Below, piece by piece: positions 62,630 through 64,000 of a stretch of 64,000 bases of DNA. The notes below the pieces were generated by a model that did not search any database, was not told where the DNA came from, and was given only the letters and a program-made list of their open reading frames with translations. The stretch's first letter is position 1, and each line of letters starts with the position of its first letter. The position numbers and the translations under genes were made by a program. The DNA lies in assembly GCF_019857205.1 (NCBI RefSeq), contig NZ_JAHWXO010000002.1:62001-126000 (forward strand), written 5' to 3'. This stretch comes from Qipengyuania pacifica (GTDB lineage: Bacteria; Pseudomonadota; Alphaproteobacteria; Sphingomonadales; Sphingomonadaceae).

Positions 62630-63994
62630 ATGATCAGACATGCCCTTGCAGCAACCGCCCTTCTCGCCGCAACCCCGCTTGCCGCCCAGTCGAAAACGCA
62701 GGATGAACTCGACGCTCGCTACGATCGTGCTCTGGCCGCCGGGTACAAGGCGCTGTTCCTGTGCAGCGCGCTGAGTAGTGATGCAGCACATCTGCGGCGC
62801 AGCGAGACTTCGGTGAACGAATACGAACTTTCCGGCATTCAGGAGCCGCTCGATGGGTTCATGCCGGAACTTACGCAAAGCATCGCGCGCGGGAGCGATG
62901 GCGCGCTCGACTATGTCGCGGTCCCCTGGGCCGACGACATGTCGCCGCGCGTCGCTGCTTATCGCCAGGGAAATGGCTGTGCGCTGCTTCCGATCGGTGC
63001 CGCTCTACCCGATAGCGAGGCTGTCCGCTCGACGCGAATCGACAGGGTCGGCGATCCTAATGTCTATCCGCTTCGCGACGCTATCGCGCCGGCCACCACG
63101 CGCGCGGCCGAGGCGGCTCTGAGAGAAACCTACGGCGAGGGGACCCGGACAACGGCGGTGATGGTCCGGCAGGACGATCGCACCCGTGGGGAAGCCTATG
63201 CCCAGGGATACGACGCGGATTTGCCGCAGCGCACCTGGTCGGTCGCCAAGAGCCTCGCGGCCACGCTGATCGGTGCGGCGGTCCAGCGCGGCGAAGCGGA
63301 TGTCGCAGCTTTTGCCGGGCTCGGGCTCGACGATAGCGACCCGCGGCGGGCGATAACTATCGACCATTTGCTGCGAATGGCCTCGGGCCGCTATTCGGAC
63401 ACGCCGGGCAACCGCACCGATCCGCTTTACTTTGGCGGCGCGACGGTGGGCGAGGTGGCGCTCGACTGGCCGCTGCTCAATCCGCCGGGCACGATCTATC
63501 GTTACGCCAACAACGACACGCTGGCTGCGGTCAAAGCGATCGAGGAAACGTTCGACAGGCATCCGCCGGCCGGACTGTTCGAAACGCTCGGCATGCACTC
63601 GACCGTGGCTGAGACCGATTGGCAGGGTGACTACATCCTTTCCAGCCAGGTCTGGACCAGTTCCGCCGACCTTGCCCGCTTCGGCCAGCTCTATCTCGAC
63701 GATGGAATGCGCAACGGCGTCCGCATTCTGCCCGAAGGGTGGGTCGATTATGTCTCCGCTCCCTCCGGGCCGCAGCCCGATGGTCCCTTTGGTTATGGCG
63801 CAGGGTTCTGGTTGCTCAACAATTCCGAGGGCGTTCCGGCCGATACGTTCGCGGCCATGGGCAATCGCGGGCAGTTCGTCGTCATCGTTCCCAGCATGAA
63901 CACGGTGATCGTGAGAAGGGGAGAGGATCCGCCCGGTGCGCGGTTCGATATCGCGGCCTTCACCCGCGATGTACTTGTTTCTCTTGAAAAATAG
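62630..63994 (+). CDS. Secreted serine hydrolase of the beta-lactamase/NylB-like family
   Basis: A 454-residue exported protein: signal peptide residues 1-20 (LLAATPLAAQ), then a hydrolase with SxxK motif SVAK (204-207) and YAN (292-294), the catalytic layout of class C beta-lactamases, DD-peptidases and 6-aminohexanoate-dimer hydrolases. The KTG-equivalent near the end is not clear (GNRGQ). The N-terminal 150 residues lack the fold and may be a family-specific extension. The start giving MIRHALAATA sits just after the terminator. Substrate not known. Confidence 0.85.
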   Translation: MIRHALAATALLAATPLAAQSKTQDELDARYDRALAAGYKALFLCSALSSDAAHLRRSETSVNEYELSGIQEPLDGFMPELTQSIARGSDGALDYVAVPWADDMSPRVAAYRQGNGCALLPIGAALPDSEAVRSTRIDRVGDPNVYPLRDAIAPATTRAAEAALRETYGEGTRTTAVMVRQDDRTRGEAYAQGYDADLPQRTWSVAKSLAATLIGAAVQRGEADVAAFAGLGLDDSDPRRAITIDHLLRMASGRYSDTPGNRTDPLYFGGATVGEVALDWPLLNPPGTIYRYANNDTLAAVKAIEETFDRHPPAGLFETLGMHSTVAETDWQGDYILSSQVWTSSADLARFGQLYLDDGMRNGVRILPEGWVDYVSAPSGPQPDGPFGYGAGFWLLNNSEGVPADTFAAMGNRGQFVVIVPSMNTVIVRRGEDPPGARFDIAAFTRDVLVSLEK

Positions 63995-64000
63995 CCATTC

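Overview
The window looks like a chromosomal segment of an alphaproteobacterium of the order Sphingomonadales, most likely an Erythrobacteraceae relative (Erythrobacter/Qipengyuania/Altererythrobacter type). This is inferred from protein character: lepB-rnc-era order, standalone S12-S7-EF-G-EF-Tu and S10/spc/alpha ribosomal blocks without rpsD between rpsK and rpoA, UbiK, a CVIRGC-type glutathione reductase, an S12 with Arg at position 88, and high GC. No rRNA, tRNA or CRISPR array was recognised, and no complete insertion sequence.

Layout. 1-2419: 3' part of topA, a small HTH-like protein, and a compositionally odd secreted protein. 2617-5080 (minus): era, rnc, lepB in overlapping order. 5150-8731: pgi, a secreted SGNH-type protein, a ferritin-like gene broken by a frameshift, a GtrA protein. 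8963-18817: DEAD-box helicase, CDP-alcohol phosphotransferase, gor, an FAD oxidoreductase, an SDR reductase, tspO, ubiK, recO-leuB, a polyprenyl-phosphate sugar transferase fused to GtrA. 18840-28337: a PMT-type glycosyltransferase, a TetR gene with clear operator dyads, metZ, a gene behind a Fur-box palindrome, apaG, the ppk-ppx pair, a LysR regulator.

28487-41150 is the accessory part. It holds a Tad-type pseudopilin/vWA cluster behind a perfect CtrA box; a three-gene glycan locus (processive GT2, outer-membrane barrel, GNAT acetyltransferase); several small envelope proteins; a 108-bp tandem repeat rich in hairpins; and a lower-GC solitary gene fusing an ABC-type ATPase to a DUF4435/TOPRIM nuclease-like domain. 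That combination is known from anti-phage systems (OLD family, PARIS) and is the best candidate here for an unusual system. A diverged pair of about 75-bp direct repeats flanks the two genes just after it.

41151-62535 is the translation block: rpsL, rpsG, fusA, tuf; then rpsJ to secY-adk; then gdhA, which sits unexpectedly inside the block; then rpsM, rpsK, rpoA, rplQ, closed by a strong intrinsic terminator. The block carries hairpins in several spacers, a promoter plus leader before rpsJ, and an inverted pair of REP-like palindromes between rpsL and rpsG. 62630-63994 is a beta-lactamase-family serine hydrolase. Two genes (7628-8310 and 36908-37179) each appear to lack one G in a G run, so either they are young pseudogenes or the assembly has homopolymer errors.
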